NCBI GenBank assembly: GCA_963277665.1
Contig: OY728152.1
Coordinates: forward strand, 1,185,888,357 to 1,185,952,356
DNA from: Viscum album
Lineage: Eukaryota; Streptophyta; Magnoliopsida; Santalales; Viscaceae
Direction: 5' to 3'
Length of the DNA stretch: 64,000 bases
Position numbers and translations under genes: made by a program. The notes under the pieces are model-generated. The model did no database searches. It was not told where the DNA came from and worked only from the letters and a program-made list of their open reading frames with translations. Shown here piece by piece: positions 37,266 to 51,014 of this stretch. How positions within the stretch are numbered: the first letter of the stretch is position 1; each line of letters starts with the position of its first letter.

Positions 37266-37734
37266 TTTAGGAAACCATTAAATTACCTACGGCCATGTCA
37301 TTCGAAGCTTCAAACTCATCCGTAGTGATAGAAAAAGCTTGTCCTAGATCCCATGAAATTTTCGGAAGTTAGTTCCCTTGATGCTTATAAAATTCATTCG
37401 CATAACACCCCCTTTATCTACTCCCCAAGGTGTGAAATATTTTCTCTGAGGAATTTATCCATTGCTTAGATACTAATGGATTTGTACACCCGTTAAATGT
37501 TGGTGTTTGTTTCCCAATGGAGAAATCTATCATGGATCCTCCATACTATGGATCAGGGTGCTCCATACAGGTATGGTTATTATTCATAACATGAGTGAAT
37601 TGTCCCAGTATAGTGATAAGCTGATCAGCACTTGTTGTATCACCAGCTCCAGAAAAATTGTATTGAGAAGGAGGGAAATCCTTACATGGAGTGCGTGCAT
37701 TGATACAGTTTCAATTGCTTCCACTAGGATCCAT
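37266..37734 (-). pseudogene. Body2: shortened gag remnant
   Basis: The start ATG at 37734-37732 matches body1's gag start region, followed early by an in-frame TGA. Further stops occur. The region near 37440-37400 joins the capsid-start motif to the end of a zinc knuckle, the same internal deletion as body1 at about 8755-8715. No protein is expected. Confidence 0.6.
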
Positions 37735-38236
37735 TTCTATATAATGGAATAAACTAGATTAATTTATAAATCGAAATTCAGAATTTCAAACAAGTAAAAA
37801 ATTTAAAATAAATTGAACTATTTATGGATATAATCCATAATCATAAAAAAATGTTTTCATTGAGGAAGTATAATTTAATTAACCCTTCATTATGGTTTTT
37901 ATTGAAAATGAGAATTATCCTAAGCATATCCCCCTGAGTGTCATAACCAAGAGTGCAGCAGGGCCTGTTGTCATGCACCGGTTCTCATTCGAGTCTAGGT
38001 CAAAGTGGTGTTTTAAGGTTTTACCCATAGTTAAATCTATGACAGAGCCACCCCAACCTCAACGTATCCAGATAGGGATGTATTTCAGGGAAAAAACACA
38101 AAAATTCTACAATACCAAATTTTTAGGAAGTTTTTCTATACTAATCCTCGATGTCTATCGTAGGGTAATTTTCTCTACTCAGAGTTTATCTAAATCTAGA
38201 ATTCATGGATTTTACTAAACTTCCATTGATACCAAA
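37735..38236 (-). other. Body2 leader and primer-binding site
   Basis: The leader shares the GAGTGTCATAAC block with body1. The PBS-like TTGATACCA at 38226-38234 (reverse TGGTATCAA) lies beside LTR3 and is slightly degraded. Confidence 0.7.
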
Positions 38237-41200
38237 TGTAATACCCCTACCCCAGTTACCCAGAGTCGGTGCGTTATTACCTAACATCGGCATGATCACA
38301 AAAGATCAAGTATCAAAATCTGATTAGTTTAGTACACTTAGAAGTACTAGATACATTCATAAGGTTTACTTACTAGCATGGATATTATACTAGCATGGAT
38401 ATTATACTAGTCAAATAATCACATGAAATATCAATACCCACTTTCATAATGATTGAATGCCTAATGAAAGACATTCATAACAACATATTCAAGGAATTAT
38501 TCCAAGACTACAAATAAGATTTTGTCAAGGCATTGTACCAAGACACTATTCTGTCTCATGAGACATACTGATGCATCGAGGAGCCATAGCAGGCTCCACC
38601 CATCACTTACTAAATCCACTTCATTCCTCATATGAAATGTTTTAAACATAACATAAACATTCATATTAAAACTAGCATAAGAAATATCAATACATTATCC
38701 ATAAACTATGAATGGTATAAAAATAGAACATCCACATTCAATCTAATCACAATACCTTCATTACGATATGGTAGTTTTGTATCATAATAAACTATCTTCA
38801 AATAAGCTTAAAATCCATCAAAGGATGCTGACATAGATGAAATCAAAACCTTTTTAAGAGAAATAACTCTTTCTATTTTTAAATAATTTAAAAGTCATAA
38901 AATTATAAAATAAAACATTTATCATGAAATTATTCTTATAATATTGTAAGGTAATATTTGACGATTTTATAATGGTAGAAAAAAGCCGCACCCGCCATAT
39001 AAGTTAAAAAACATTCTTACTTTAAATTTGTCGAAAAGGTCAAAATGTATCTTGTTATGAAAACGACGAAAATATTAAATTATAAACATATTATAAATGT
39101 CAAAAAGGGTATAAATGACTTTTAACCGAATTCTATAAAATATTAAGAATGTTTTGAAATAAATTTTTAAGGATCATGGATGTGGATGACAAAGAGGTCC
39201 CAGTAGATAATTACGTAAAAACAACCTCGGATAATGAAGAGATTGTGAAATTAAACCTTACCATGTGCATTTCCTTGGTCGAGTGAAGTTTAACCTTCTT
39301 TATAATGGTGAAATATTTGTTATTAAATTATACAATAATCATATACATTAATACAATATCATATATTATCTTTTAACATTGCTATGTTAATAATATCTCA
39401 GTATTATCGTCGTTTGGGGTGTTAAAAGACTCATTTACCATTATATGATTTATTATGTCATTCATATTTTTATGTATGAGATGTATCTTAATCATATCAA
39501 TAATTATATCAAGTATTTAATCATTATTTTTAATAACCAAATTAAATTAGTCTTGAATGTATACGATAGAGAATGAATCTCATTGCGTTTGTGGAGACGG
39601 TAATCAATACGTAAGAACGAGCGAAAATATCATTATTTTGATATTAGAATAATATATAATTGGATATTATATCATATATACAGAATCATTATCATGTTAT
39701 ATTTATTATTTACATCAATTAATCATCATTATTATATCCATCCAAATAATAATGTATTGAATAACAATTACACCACGACGTGGAGATGGTAAGCCGTACG
39801 TACGCACGTATGGTGACATGTCATTCAAAGGATTGACAGAACAATTAATATGGTTGTTCCATATTTATAATAACAAAAATTTATATAGAAAATACTGGAG
39901 TTGAAATTTTAGAATGGAAACAAAAAATAAAGAGGAAGTGGACGAAGAAAGGAACTTGAAAGAGGTGATGAAATATTTACGTGTTCTTCGGCTTCTTCCT
40001 TTTGATTTGACCAAAAGGGATCCATAGGTTGGATTTCTGACTAATGGAAAGCCTATAGGATGCATAGAGGATAGTTGAGAGGGTATTTTGGTAGGGTATG
40101 GCCGAGAAAAATGGCTTTGAAGGTTTGAATTATAGATAAGGGGAGTTCCCTTTTATTAGAGGGGTGAAGGGAACCATATGAAAAGCTAGAAATATTATTT
40201 TATAATAAAATAATTATATGCTCATAATGGATAAAAAATGGATTATTTAAATTATAAGGTGGTGATGGGTTGAAAACCACTCAAACAATTGGATTTAGAC
40301 ATGTTTGGGACACTATATTGACATTATATTTTAAATTTAACTCCTAGTTAAATAGTTTTACATTTACCACGTCTCTTTGTATTTTTATATTATTTGTTTT
40401 ATAAACATACTATATACTTCCAATCATACCCCAAGTGGTTCATTAATAATCCACCTATCATTATATAAGTAATTTCTCCAAACCTTATATTTCTATGAAT
40501 ATAATAACAATTAGTAATATAATATTTGTTTTAAAAAATCTTTTATGTTAATTTTGACACTTTTTGTTTTTTTCTTTTTCATAACAGCATTATTACTTTG
40601 AAAAAACAGTCTAACTAATAATTGTATGTAATATTAACCTCCAAAATTATTGGAATTCATTAAATGTCTCAAATTTTTTTTATTTGGATATTTATAATTT
40701 CAATTATTTTAATATTTCATTAATTAGGTAATTACTACATCATCATTGTGTCATAAATAAATTAAATTATTTAATGTATAAAAAATATAAATAAAATACC
40801 ATTATATTGGAAATATTTTAAGATTTATGGTGAATACATATAGTCGATATTATCTTACGTATAACCTTATATTAAAAATGTTTTAGTTATTAAACATTGA
40901 TTTTAATTCTTTTAACTCTTCATTAAATAAAATAATAATTAGTGCCCTAATCTAATCCAAGTGGACCAATGTGGTTCATATTTTATTCATAAGGTTGTTT
41001 TTGGTTTAAATATTCTTATAAAATAGAATTATTACATGTTTTAGGGTAATAATAAAATCATTTTTTGCCATAAATACGCAATTTACTTTTAACTGTGGTA
41101 AATAAAATTAAAAAGTCACTATTCAACAAAAATTATTTTCTTCTTATGGAAACACATTTTTCTTATAGATATCAACCACGACTCTTAGATTTTCTGAAAC

Positions 41201-41691
41201 TCCACTCATAGGAGAGTTAATATTATGTTTTATCTGAAGTTTCAAATTCTCCTTGGTGGTGGGTAAAAAATGTTAAAAGTTCAATATAAGTTTTTCATAA
41301 CTTAAATTATTATAAACTGACTCGAATGAATTACATTGAACTTATATAGGTAATATGTATCTATTTTTACTGAAAATAAATTTAAATTAATTAAATAATT
41401 ATTTAAATATAAATTCGGTTTTAGACAATAACATGCTGTTTTTCACTATTTATCAAAATTGAATATTTTCAAAAAAATAACAAAAATTTACACTAAGATA
41501 ATATTGATATTCCAAACCAATAAATGAAGTCCATTTTTAATGATAAAATTTATAAAATTTCTATAAGTGGGTATTATAATTAATAATGGCTAGTTTGAGT
41601 GGTTGTGGTTTGTTAAAACTTGATGTTGCGTACAACACACACTGTTGTATTATTCATAAAGAAGCGTATCGTGGAAGCTTGGGGTGTTACA
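38237..41691 (-). repeat. LTR3 of family A (5' LTR of body2)
   Basis: 3455 bp, from TGTAATACCCC to GGGGTGTTACA. It has the family CTCATGAGAC block near 38557 and modules near 39589 (decayed) and at 39778-39809. The TATA region near 40151 is altered. A short direct repeat, TAGCATGGATATTATAC, occurs twice in tandem near 38373-38410. Confidence 0.85.
39778..39809 (-). promoter_or_regulatory. 32-nt stem/inner-hairpin module, copy 2 of LTR3
   Basis: Outer arms ACGTG (39778-39782) and CACGT (39805-39809). Inner arms ATGG and CCGT with one wobble on the plus strand. GTACGTAC is intact. Confidence 0.55.
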
Positions 41692-41696
41692 TAATT
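41692..41696. repeat. Target-site duplication, right copy (TAATT)
   Basis: Follows the LTR3 terminus GTTACA and matches 3111-3115. Confidence 0.8.
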
Positions 41697-44600
41697 GGTG
41701 TCCGAGTAGTGTTTTAATAAAATTGAATATTACTATTTAATGTTTGAGTATTATTTATTATTTTTACCCTTAAGCATTGTTTTGTATGTTATTTTTATTA
41801 TAATATCATAGTTTATAATAATTATTAGATTTTTTGAGGTAATATTATGTGGATTATGAAAATAAAACATTGGTAAAAAAACCTAGGAATATGGTTATAT
41901 AAATATATAAGATAAAATAAATATTTTTTGATAATTTATATATTATTTTATTTCAATATAAACTAAATACCTTTTTTAGAAAGGTAAACAAAATCGATGT
42001 GAAACATATACAAGTACATATAATCGTTTTGAAGAAGGATAATTGAAAAAGTAATTAAACTTAAATCATTTTAATCCATTGTTTTCCTAAAATTTCATAC
42101 CTAGTAGGAAATTATTTGGGGATTATATTTTCATAACAAAAATCCCATTCTGTACTATTTTTATGGTTTTCATTGAAAATTTCATTCATGTATTAACTAA
42201 AAAATATCAATAGATATGAAGTTACTATTAATTTTATTGTATTAAAAGTATCATAGTTGAAATTAATGTTTCAATAGAAAATACATTTAAGATATAATAT
42301 TAATATTGAATTTATAATTAAATATAATTTGTTTGGAATACATTTTTTATTATTTTATTTTGTTCAAAAAATTTCATAGATTAAAATACAACAATAGTAT
42401 GTATCAAGAACCAACTATGTCTTGTCAATGTATAAAGGACCAAAAATAAATAGTTGATACTCATGGTATATGGTTGTATGATATAAAAGGATACAATAAT
42501 ATTTTTTCCCTAATTTACTGAGTTTAATGTCACAAAATATGTTCATTATTGTTACTAAAAAATCTTTTCTTTTGTGGGTGATATTTATAAATATATTAGG
42601 GTTTTTTTCTAAACATTATTATAATTTTTTGAATCATTTATGTGACCTTGTCGATGGATTTTTCATTAAATTTTTTGGATCATATATTAAATCGTATACA
42701 TATACATAAATATATTTTTATTGAAACTTTATTTTTTCTGGATAAATAATGGAGAACCCATGTTATTGGGTACCATAATTAAAATGTAATTACATTTGAA
42801 GTTATTTATAGGCTTAGTGGTATTGTAAGGGCGTTTCGAGGTGTATTTTGTGATCTTATTGAATTTTGGAATTTTAATGGTCACCATATCCATACGGGTA
42901 GGAGTGGGGTTTCATGTTTTTATGATTTATAGAGGTTTGAGTTTGGTGAAGGATGTATTGGAATTTAGTGTGATGACATTGGTTGTGTGGTTGGCAGTTT
43001 GTTGCTTCAGTGCTCCATGAAATGTGAATTCACTTTTTTGTCTGTATTATGTGGAATTCTATAATAGGGATTCACTTTTCAAATTTTTTGAGGGTGAAAA
43101 TTGGTTGGGAATATGTTTTAGGGATGTTAGGGTGGAAGTGGTATACTACGAGATCCACTATATGAAATGCGATGTATGGAACAAACCGTGTCTTCTTTTG
43201 GGTTATTGAGAGGTTAAACAACGTAACATTCAACACCCTTAAATTATGGCAGCCATGATGATGAAAAAAAATAGTTATGATTTTTTAATGTTTTATGATC
43301 AATAGAAATAAAATTCAAAAAAATATGATATCATTATTTCTAATAGAAGTACATGTGTGGCGAGAGTTTACAATGATATAGTGAATTCATAAGAGATTAT
43401 ACTTTAAATAGAAGGAATGAGAGTTCGTGTTTCAATATTACACTTCCCTATTAACATTTCTATCCCAAATTCACCTTTATTCCCTCCGGCATCATGTTAT
43501 TAAATGTTTCACATCATCATTTTTCCATATCAATGCTTCAAGGATCAATTATTTCGTCCTGTGTCCATTTTTTGTGTAATTACTTTATAGGGTGGTTATT
43601 TTTTTCCATGTATACATTCATAAATGTATAATATAGATGACTAATTATTATTTCCATTTATTTTTCAGAAAAAGATAATTCATTATACCATATTCACCTA
43701 TCAAATTTGGTTTGATTTACCTTAAAAAGATAATAATCTGAAAAATAAATAACATGTTGGATTATTCATCAATAGTTGTGGAAATTATAATAAGAGTCAA
43801 TATATATTTCCATATTTAGAATAAATTTTTTTATTACATAGCATATCATTTACTAGTGACTTATCAAATTCTAAATGCAAAAAATTCTAATAAAAAATAC
43901 ATTATCACATGTTTTGGTTCTATACATATTATATTGATAATTGTTAATAATTATATATGTATTGAATCAAATTGTAATTAAAAAATGTTAATGTTAATTG
44001 ATAATTATTTTAGAAACTTCAAATAGTTGATTGATTGTGATACCACTTATGGGTTTTTTCGATGTTTTTTTAACAATATAGTCTCATATTTTAAGGGTTC
44101 TATTTTTATTACTATATTTAGAAATGATGACTAATCAAAAAACTGATTTTAAATGTAGATGAAGATAAATAATTCATTATGTATGAGTAGTTTTTATAAT
44201 AAATTTCTTTGATATTACTATATGAAATATTGCATGAAATTGTTTTAGTGATTATATATAGTCTTCTAATGAAAATATAATTTAATTGGTGGTTTAACAT
44301 ATCAGAGGGAACCAATTAATTCTTGTTTAATTAATATATTTTTTATCCAAAATATAATCTTATGGTTGTATTTACCTATTCATTTATATGGTAGTCGTTA
44401 ATGAGTTCATTGCCTTATTTATTTTAATTTTATATGAAAAAGATATGAAAATAATTTTAATTCAAGAAATAATGGGGTTTTGATTGTTTTTAATGAAATT
44501 ATTATAGTTTATATGCTTTCATTAGAAATTATCATCAGGACCATGGTAGTGATATAGATGTTTGTTCTAATGAGATAGATTCTGGAAACCTAGTATATGT

Positions 44601-46104
44601 TGGTGGATGATGATGGTGATTGCCGGACAATTTCAATTTATGAAAAAAATTGGGATTCCAGAAATAAATAGTAAGTTTCAAGTAAAAATATCTCATCAAT
44701 ATGATTATTTTTTAATAAATACTTTTATAGGGCCCCTATTCTTTATAATACATTTAAATATATATTTAAATACTTTTAGAGCTATGTGCTGAGAAATTTT
44801 ATGATTCTGAATCCCAATATTCCTGAAATTAATTATATAAAAAAATAATATATATTATATCACATGCATATTCATTTCATGAAAAATTTGTTAATCATTA
44901 AAAAATCTTTGGATTTAAAATATGGGACCATGGTTAAAGTCTAAAACATTATATTTACCTTAGGCATTACTTAATTTTGGTCATTGTAGGGTGTTTGGAT
45001 TGGGGGACCATTGGAGAGGTTTTTAATTTAAATAAAATAAGTAATTAATCTATTTAATTTAATTAAAAGAAATTAGTTTTTTTAAAAGTATGCCACTATA
45101 GGAGATCATCAGGGTCTTCCACATATCCCTAGTATAATTGATATGAGGGTTCTATAACCTCTTGTTAGGGAATGGATATCATATGTCCACAAGCCTCCTG
45201 ATCAAGGTGAATAAAGATTAAATGAATAGAGAAACTTATCTTCTTTATTAGAATATTTTTTCATCACCAACAATAAATTCAAATCAACATAGGACTCATA
45301 ATTTATGTATATAACCGATAATTGTTAAATGAATAAAGAATAACTTTTTTCCTTGAATTTCATTTATTTATAGATTTTTAATTATCCCACATAACAAATT
45401 AAATTACTTACTATTTTTACACTGGTGGTCCATTGTTTTCTAAACCTAGATACAAAATTTTGTAGTTTTTGGCATATAATTCTTGGACAAACAATTTTGT
45501 ACAAAAAAAATTCTTTCTTTTCTCAGATTTTTCATCAGTGGATTCAAAACAGGGCTCTAGGATTGTTATTCGTGATTTCTATGAGGGACTGTGATTAATC
45601 ATACAACCATTTTTGTATAGGTCTCACATGTGGGGAATTTATTAATGAATAAACTATGGATATAAGAATATTGATTTATTTGGATGATACCACCATTGAT
45701 TTATTGATCCGGTGTGGTGACATAGGGATCCCATGATAGAGGATGATGTGTACCTCCTTAAAAGTTCATCCATATTCCATTTTCCGGCGACATGTTGGCT
45801 ATAAAGGAGGACTGAAGGAAGATCTTACCATTTATGAATGGTCAAATGGTGGATTCTTTAGAGGTGTAGGATCTAAAACAGTTTCATCAATCCACATGAT
45901 CTTTATAAAAAGATACTACATTCCATGTAGTTCAGAAAACAATTGGCATGTAGTCTCCCGAGATATTGCAGATACGATTTTGGGTAAGACAAATATTAAA
46001 TACCAGATAGGGGCCAACACACTATGTATCTCGTTGTTGGTGACCCATCTTATACACTGGGATTATTCAATCATGGGTCTGTCTTGGTACACATATAATA
46101 TATA
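41697..46104. other. Unassigned AT-rich DNA
   Basis: No recognisable gene or transposon domain. Several short open stretches (42527-42709, 43024-43209, 45743-46123) show no conserved motif, and the last one runs into an LTR, so none is called. Likely old, eroded repeat DNA or low-copy intergenic sequence. Confidence 0.5.
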
Positions 46105-49100
46105 TGTAATTCCCCCACCCTAGTTACATAGAGTCATTTCATTCTTACATAACATTGGCATGATCACAAGAGATCAAGTCTCGAATGACCCATTAGTTTA
46201 GTAGCCTTAGAAGTAATAGATACATACACAAGTTTTACATTACAACATGAAATAAAAAAACATCATTGTGTCCCCTTTTAACACACGCATATTCATTAAC
46301 CCATCCCTATAGGTCAATCATTATATGCTTTTTCACATACTGATAAAAAGAAATCATAAGAAAAGGGGGAGCTCAGATTCCCCGTAAGGATAAAAATATT
46401 GTGGAAACTATCCTAATTATGCACAAATAGTTAAGTGAATTTATGGGACTAAAACAGAAACCTTTTAAACATAATATTTAGTATAATTTGGAAAATATAA
46501 ATCAAATAATTATATATAGTTATTCACATTGATATTCTAATAGTCAAATAATCACATATAATATCAATAGATACATTAAAAATGATTGAATTAATAATGT
46601 TGAACATCATAACCACAAAGTCATGGCATCATGCTAAGACTAAAAATAATAATTTTTTCAGGGCCTTGGGCCAAGACACCTGTTTTTCTCATGAGACCTA
46701 CCGATTCATCAAGGGGAAATAGCAGGCCCTGTCTATCACATACTCAGTCTGATTTCTTCCTCATATGTTATGGGTGAAACATAATTTTAAAATTCGTATT
46801 AAAACTAACATATGAAATGTCAATTATTTAACCACAAACCATGAATGGTATAAAAATGCAACATCAACTGTCAAACATAACTCATTTAATAAAATATAGA
46901 AGATTTTATTATAATAAATCAACCACAATCATGAATAATATAAAATGAAGAATGTTGACATGGTTGAAAATAATCTGTAAAACTATTTGATTGAAATATC
47001 CCCTTTTCCTGAAAAAATTTAAAAGTGGTACTATATATCAAGGAATTCATTTAAAAGGGAATTTTGAATGAATGTGTCTCATAGAACATTGAAACATTTT
47101 AAAGGAATATTATGTTTAAAACATTAACGTCAATATAAATAAATCTATAAAACCAATTTTAAAACCTGGAAATTAATGGGAATGATTTATAAGTATATAT
47201 ATTTTAAAAAATAAAAACAATATATTAGTTAAAGAGTTACTAACCAAATGAAGGATGATTAAATACTAATAATTTAGGAATAGAAAAAATAAAAAAATTA
47301 TAATTCAATGAGAATAAATGGATTCCTGAAATAATATTTCAATTGATAGTATATACACCATTTAAATGTGAATTGGCACATGACAACAAATAAGTCTCAA
47401 TAGAGTTTTAATTGAGATGAAATCATTTATAAAGACTTTATCCTCATATTAAGGATGAATCAATATCATAATTATGTGTGAAAAATTTAAATACACTCAA
47501 AATGATATTGTATTAATTGTAAATCAATCAGAGTAAATTCACTCATATTCTTTTAAATACAAGACCAATGTCTTAGATGTTTAACTCAGTGAATGGAAAC
47601 AGAGATAAGATAACCATTATCATGTTCATATCAATGAATTATGAATTTATTGATGGAGTGATTATGTGTATCAAATTTAAATCCACACAATGTGGAGTGG
47701 ATGTACTAAATAAATTATTAAATAGTGATTTCAAAAATAATATTGAAGTAAAAATAATCAATGAACGATGCATAAAACCCAATGAGTGGAAATTGAAATT
47801 AGAAGTTCCCTGAATGATTTGGTATCATTTGAAACATAAACGCCATGAAAGAATGATTATACAATGAAGATTTAAATACCCATAAATTAATTTATATCTC
47901 AAAAATAATACAATCACGAGAAACACATACATCACACAAAAGGAAATTGTGTCAATATAACATGAATCTAATGAGAATGAAAAGTGAGTTGAAAATCCCT
48001 TATGTTTTACTTTTCCTTAGTTGAGGTTACGTTAACCTCATATATAAGGGTAAAAAAAAATTTATAAATTATACAGGAACCGCATACCTAAATATGATAA
48101 CTTATATGATCTTCTAATATAACTTTGTTAAAAAAAATTAGTTGTATCATTGTTTCACGTGTTAACTGATTCGTTTTCCTTTATATATTTTGTTATGTAA
48201 GACATGTTTGTTTGGGATAGCATGTATTTGATTCATATAAATAATGATATTAATTTCATAAAAATAAATTTTAATCAAAATTTTAAATTAATCTTATAAT
48301 GGTTATGATAGATAATGAATCTTATTGCATTCGTGGATACGGTAATATATACCTACACACGAGTGAAAATATCAGTATATTGTTAGTGAAATCATATATA
48401 ATTGGATGGTATATCACATATACATAATAATTTTAATTTTATATTTATTGTTTAAATAAATTATAGTCATCATTATACCATCCAAATAATGATGTGGTGA
48501 ATAAAAAACTACACCGTGACATGGAGACCTTAAGCCATACGTACACACATATGGTGGCCTTTTCATTTATAGGATGTATAGAATAATGAATATGTTTGTA
48601 CCATATTTTTAATAACATAATAGAATTTATAACATACTAGAGTTATTATTTTTTTATTAGAAATAAAAAATAAATAGGAAGTGGAAGATGAAAAGAATAT
48701 TGAAAGAGGTGAGGAAATAATTACCTCTTTTTCAGGTTCTTCATTTTGATTTGATCAAATTGGATCCATACGACTGCTTTATAATCAACTAAAGGCCAAT
48801 ATAATGATGTGAGGTTAGGTGGGATGATATATGAGTTGGGTTTGGCTGGGACAAATGGATTTGGAGGTGTGAAATTAAGATAAGGGAAAATACCCTTTTA
48901 TAACAGTGGTGATGGTCACCTTAGGAAAAACAAGATATTTTATTTTATTATAAAATAATTTTCGGTTTATAATGGACTTAAATGGGTTTATTTAGATTTT
49001 ATGGTGAAGATTGGTCAAAATATTCTCAAACAATAGGTTTTAGACATGTTTAGGTCACCTTAATAACCTAATATTTTAGATTTAATTCTTAGTATAATAG

Positions 49101-51014
49101 TTAAACTTTTACCATGTATCCTTTAATTTTAATATTAAATTGTTAATAAACATACAATAAAATTCCACTCTAACGACATGTGGTTAATTAATGAAATTTA
49201 TATAATTATATATGTCCTTTGGAAAAACGTTATATTTTTTTGAATAACATATCATTTAACACTATAATATTTGTTTTAAAAACTTATTTGTGTCAATTTT
49301 CACATTATTTATTATTTGGTTTTTGTGAAATTCAAAAAAACTTTATTAATTGAAGAAATAAGATACATTAAATCAACCCTATAATGTAATATTCATATAT
49401 AAAATTAGTGGAACGGATCAAAATCCTCAATTAACATTGAATTTTTTATTTATAACATCAATTATTTTAATCTTTCATAAATACGGTAATTATTACCTCA
49501 TCATTTTTTCATAAATAAATTTAATTATATAATGTCATAATTTTATAAATAAAATAGAATTTCATAGGAAATTTTTTTTTTTCTAATTAATATTTATAGT
49601 CATATTTATATTAGGTATAACCCTATATTAAAAATGGTTTAGTTATAAATCATTGAAGTTTACACTTTTAACGATTAATTAAATAAAATTATAATAAATT
49701 TATTAATATAATACATGTAGATCAATAGGGATAATAATTTATTCCATAATATTATTTTGGTCGAGAAACACTTATCCAATAGAATTAGTACAAGTGTTAG
49801 GGTAATTATGATATCATTTTTACCTTTATTACCCTAATTACGTATAACCGTGGTATGTAAAATACAAATGTAAATATTCATAAAAATTATATTAATCCCA
49901 TTTAACCACATTTTACATTGGGATGATAACAATGTATCTTGGAGATTTGAAATTAAAGTCACAGAAGCTATAAATTTTATTTTATTTTTGTAGATTTTCT
50001 ACTGTGCCTATAAGGTGGGCAAAAGAAGATAAAAAGTTCAAAATTTTTTTATACATTTGATTTTATTATAAAATTACTCCAATGATTTATATTGAACTAT
50101 TATTTTTATTATCATCTTGTTTTGAATATAAAATAAGTCGAAATAAAAATAATAATTATTTATATAAATATCTGTTTTAAACAATAACGCATTGTTTTTC
50201 ACTATTCATCAAAAAATGAATGTTTTCATAAAAATACCAAAAAATCACCCTAATATGATTTTGATATTTTGAATTTAACAATATTGTCTATTTTACCAAA
50301 TTCAAGACATGCATGTTTCATTTATTAAATTAAAATAAATTCCCATTCTGACAACCAAAACTTTTCTTTTTAAGAACAATAAACTACCAAACGATTGACA
50401 TGTGTTTATATCCAATTTAAATGTGAAATTACATCCATTGACCAAAATTATATTTAATGACAAAAATATAATATATATATACTCTAAGTCCATTTAAGAG
50501 GATAATATCAAAACATAAATAGATTTACTGAATATGCAGTTTTAAATTAAAATGAAGTGTTTATTACTATTAATTAAAAAATAAAACTTCTCATAAAATT
50601 ATGAATCATTTACCCAAATATAATATTTGTATTATTAATTCAAAAGTTAATTCAATTTCAGCATATTTCATTTATAATAGTGTCTATAATTAATTTTATT
50701 ATAGTTCACAATATGGAAGAAAAAGTATTTCCTTTATCGAAATAGTATTTATATTTTAATGAAACATGTAAATTTGATTATAAATATGGTTTATTTGTGT
50801 GATAGAATAATAGATGAAATTTAAAATTTATTTGTTACTATTCGTATTACTATATGTATTTTCCATGTTGTAAATTTATCATCTGAATAATTAAAGTGTT
50901 GTTTCACATAAACACAATCTTCAATGTAATGTAATCCAAGTTTGTATTGATTGCAGTATAGGACATTGAATTACATTAATGACAAAACTTACTATGAAAT
51001 CATGGAGTGTTACA
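46105..51014 (-). repeat. Old solo LTR related to family A, enlarged
   Basis: Begins TGTAATTCCCCC with the family start block (CATAACATTGGCATGATCAC) and ends TGGAGTGTTACA. The order of shared blocks follows LTR1, including CTCATGAGACC near 46691 and degraded modules near 48331 and 48521. At about 4.9 kb it is roughly 1.2 kb longer than LTR1. The extra DNA lies mostly near 47200-47980 and 50290-50980; the latter resembles the U3 start of element B. No internal region follows and no matching 5-bp flanks are found. Confidence 0.65.
48331..48362 (-). promoter_or_regulatory. Degraded 32-nt module in solo LTR
   Basis: Outer arms TCGTG (48331-48335) and CACGA (48358-48362) are still complementary at the standard 32-nt length although the inner part has decayed. 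Confidence 0.4.

Larger units (their letters stand above)
3116..41691 (-). mobile_element. Family A non-autonomous Ty3/gypsy locus with three LTRs, interrupted by elements B and C
   Basis: On the minus strand the order is LTR3, body2, LTR2, body1, LTR1, so two internal regions share the middle LTR. Each LTR starts TGTAAYRCCCC and ends GGGGTGTTACA on the plus strand. Each body has a primer-binding site next to one LTR and a polypurine tract next to the other. The outer ends are flanked by TAATT on both sides, which indicates one integration followed by unequal LTR-LTR recombination. LTR2 is split by B (11675-21928) and C (23503-35483). Removing them and one copy of each target duplication leaves about 3716 bp, matching LTR1 at 3717 bp. 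Both bodies lack central gag, RNase H and most of integrase. An assembly artefact is possible but would not easily produce matching duplications. Confidence 0.85.

Noticed and set aside
37892..38218. 108-codon plus-strand frame
   Set aside because: Lies antisense to the leader of body2 between gag start and PBS; a chance frame.
45743..46123. 126-codon open frame on the plus strand
   Set aside because: No recognisable domain, and its 3' end lies inside the start of the solo LTR at 46105, so it is likely chance.
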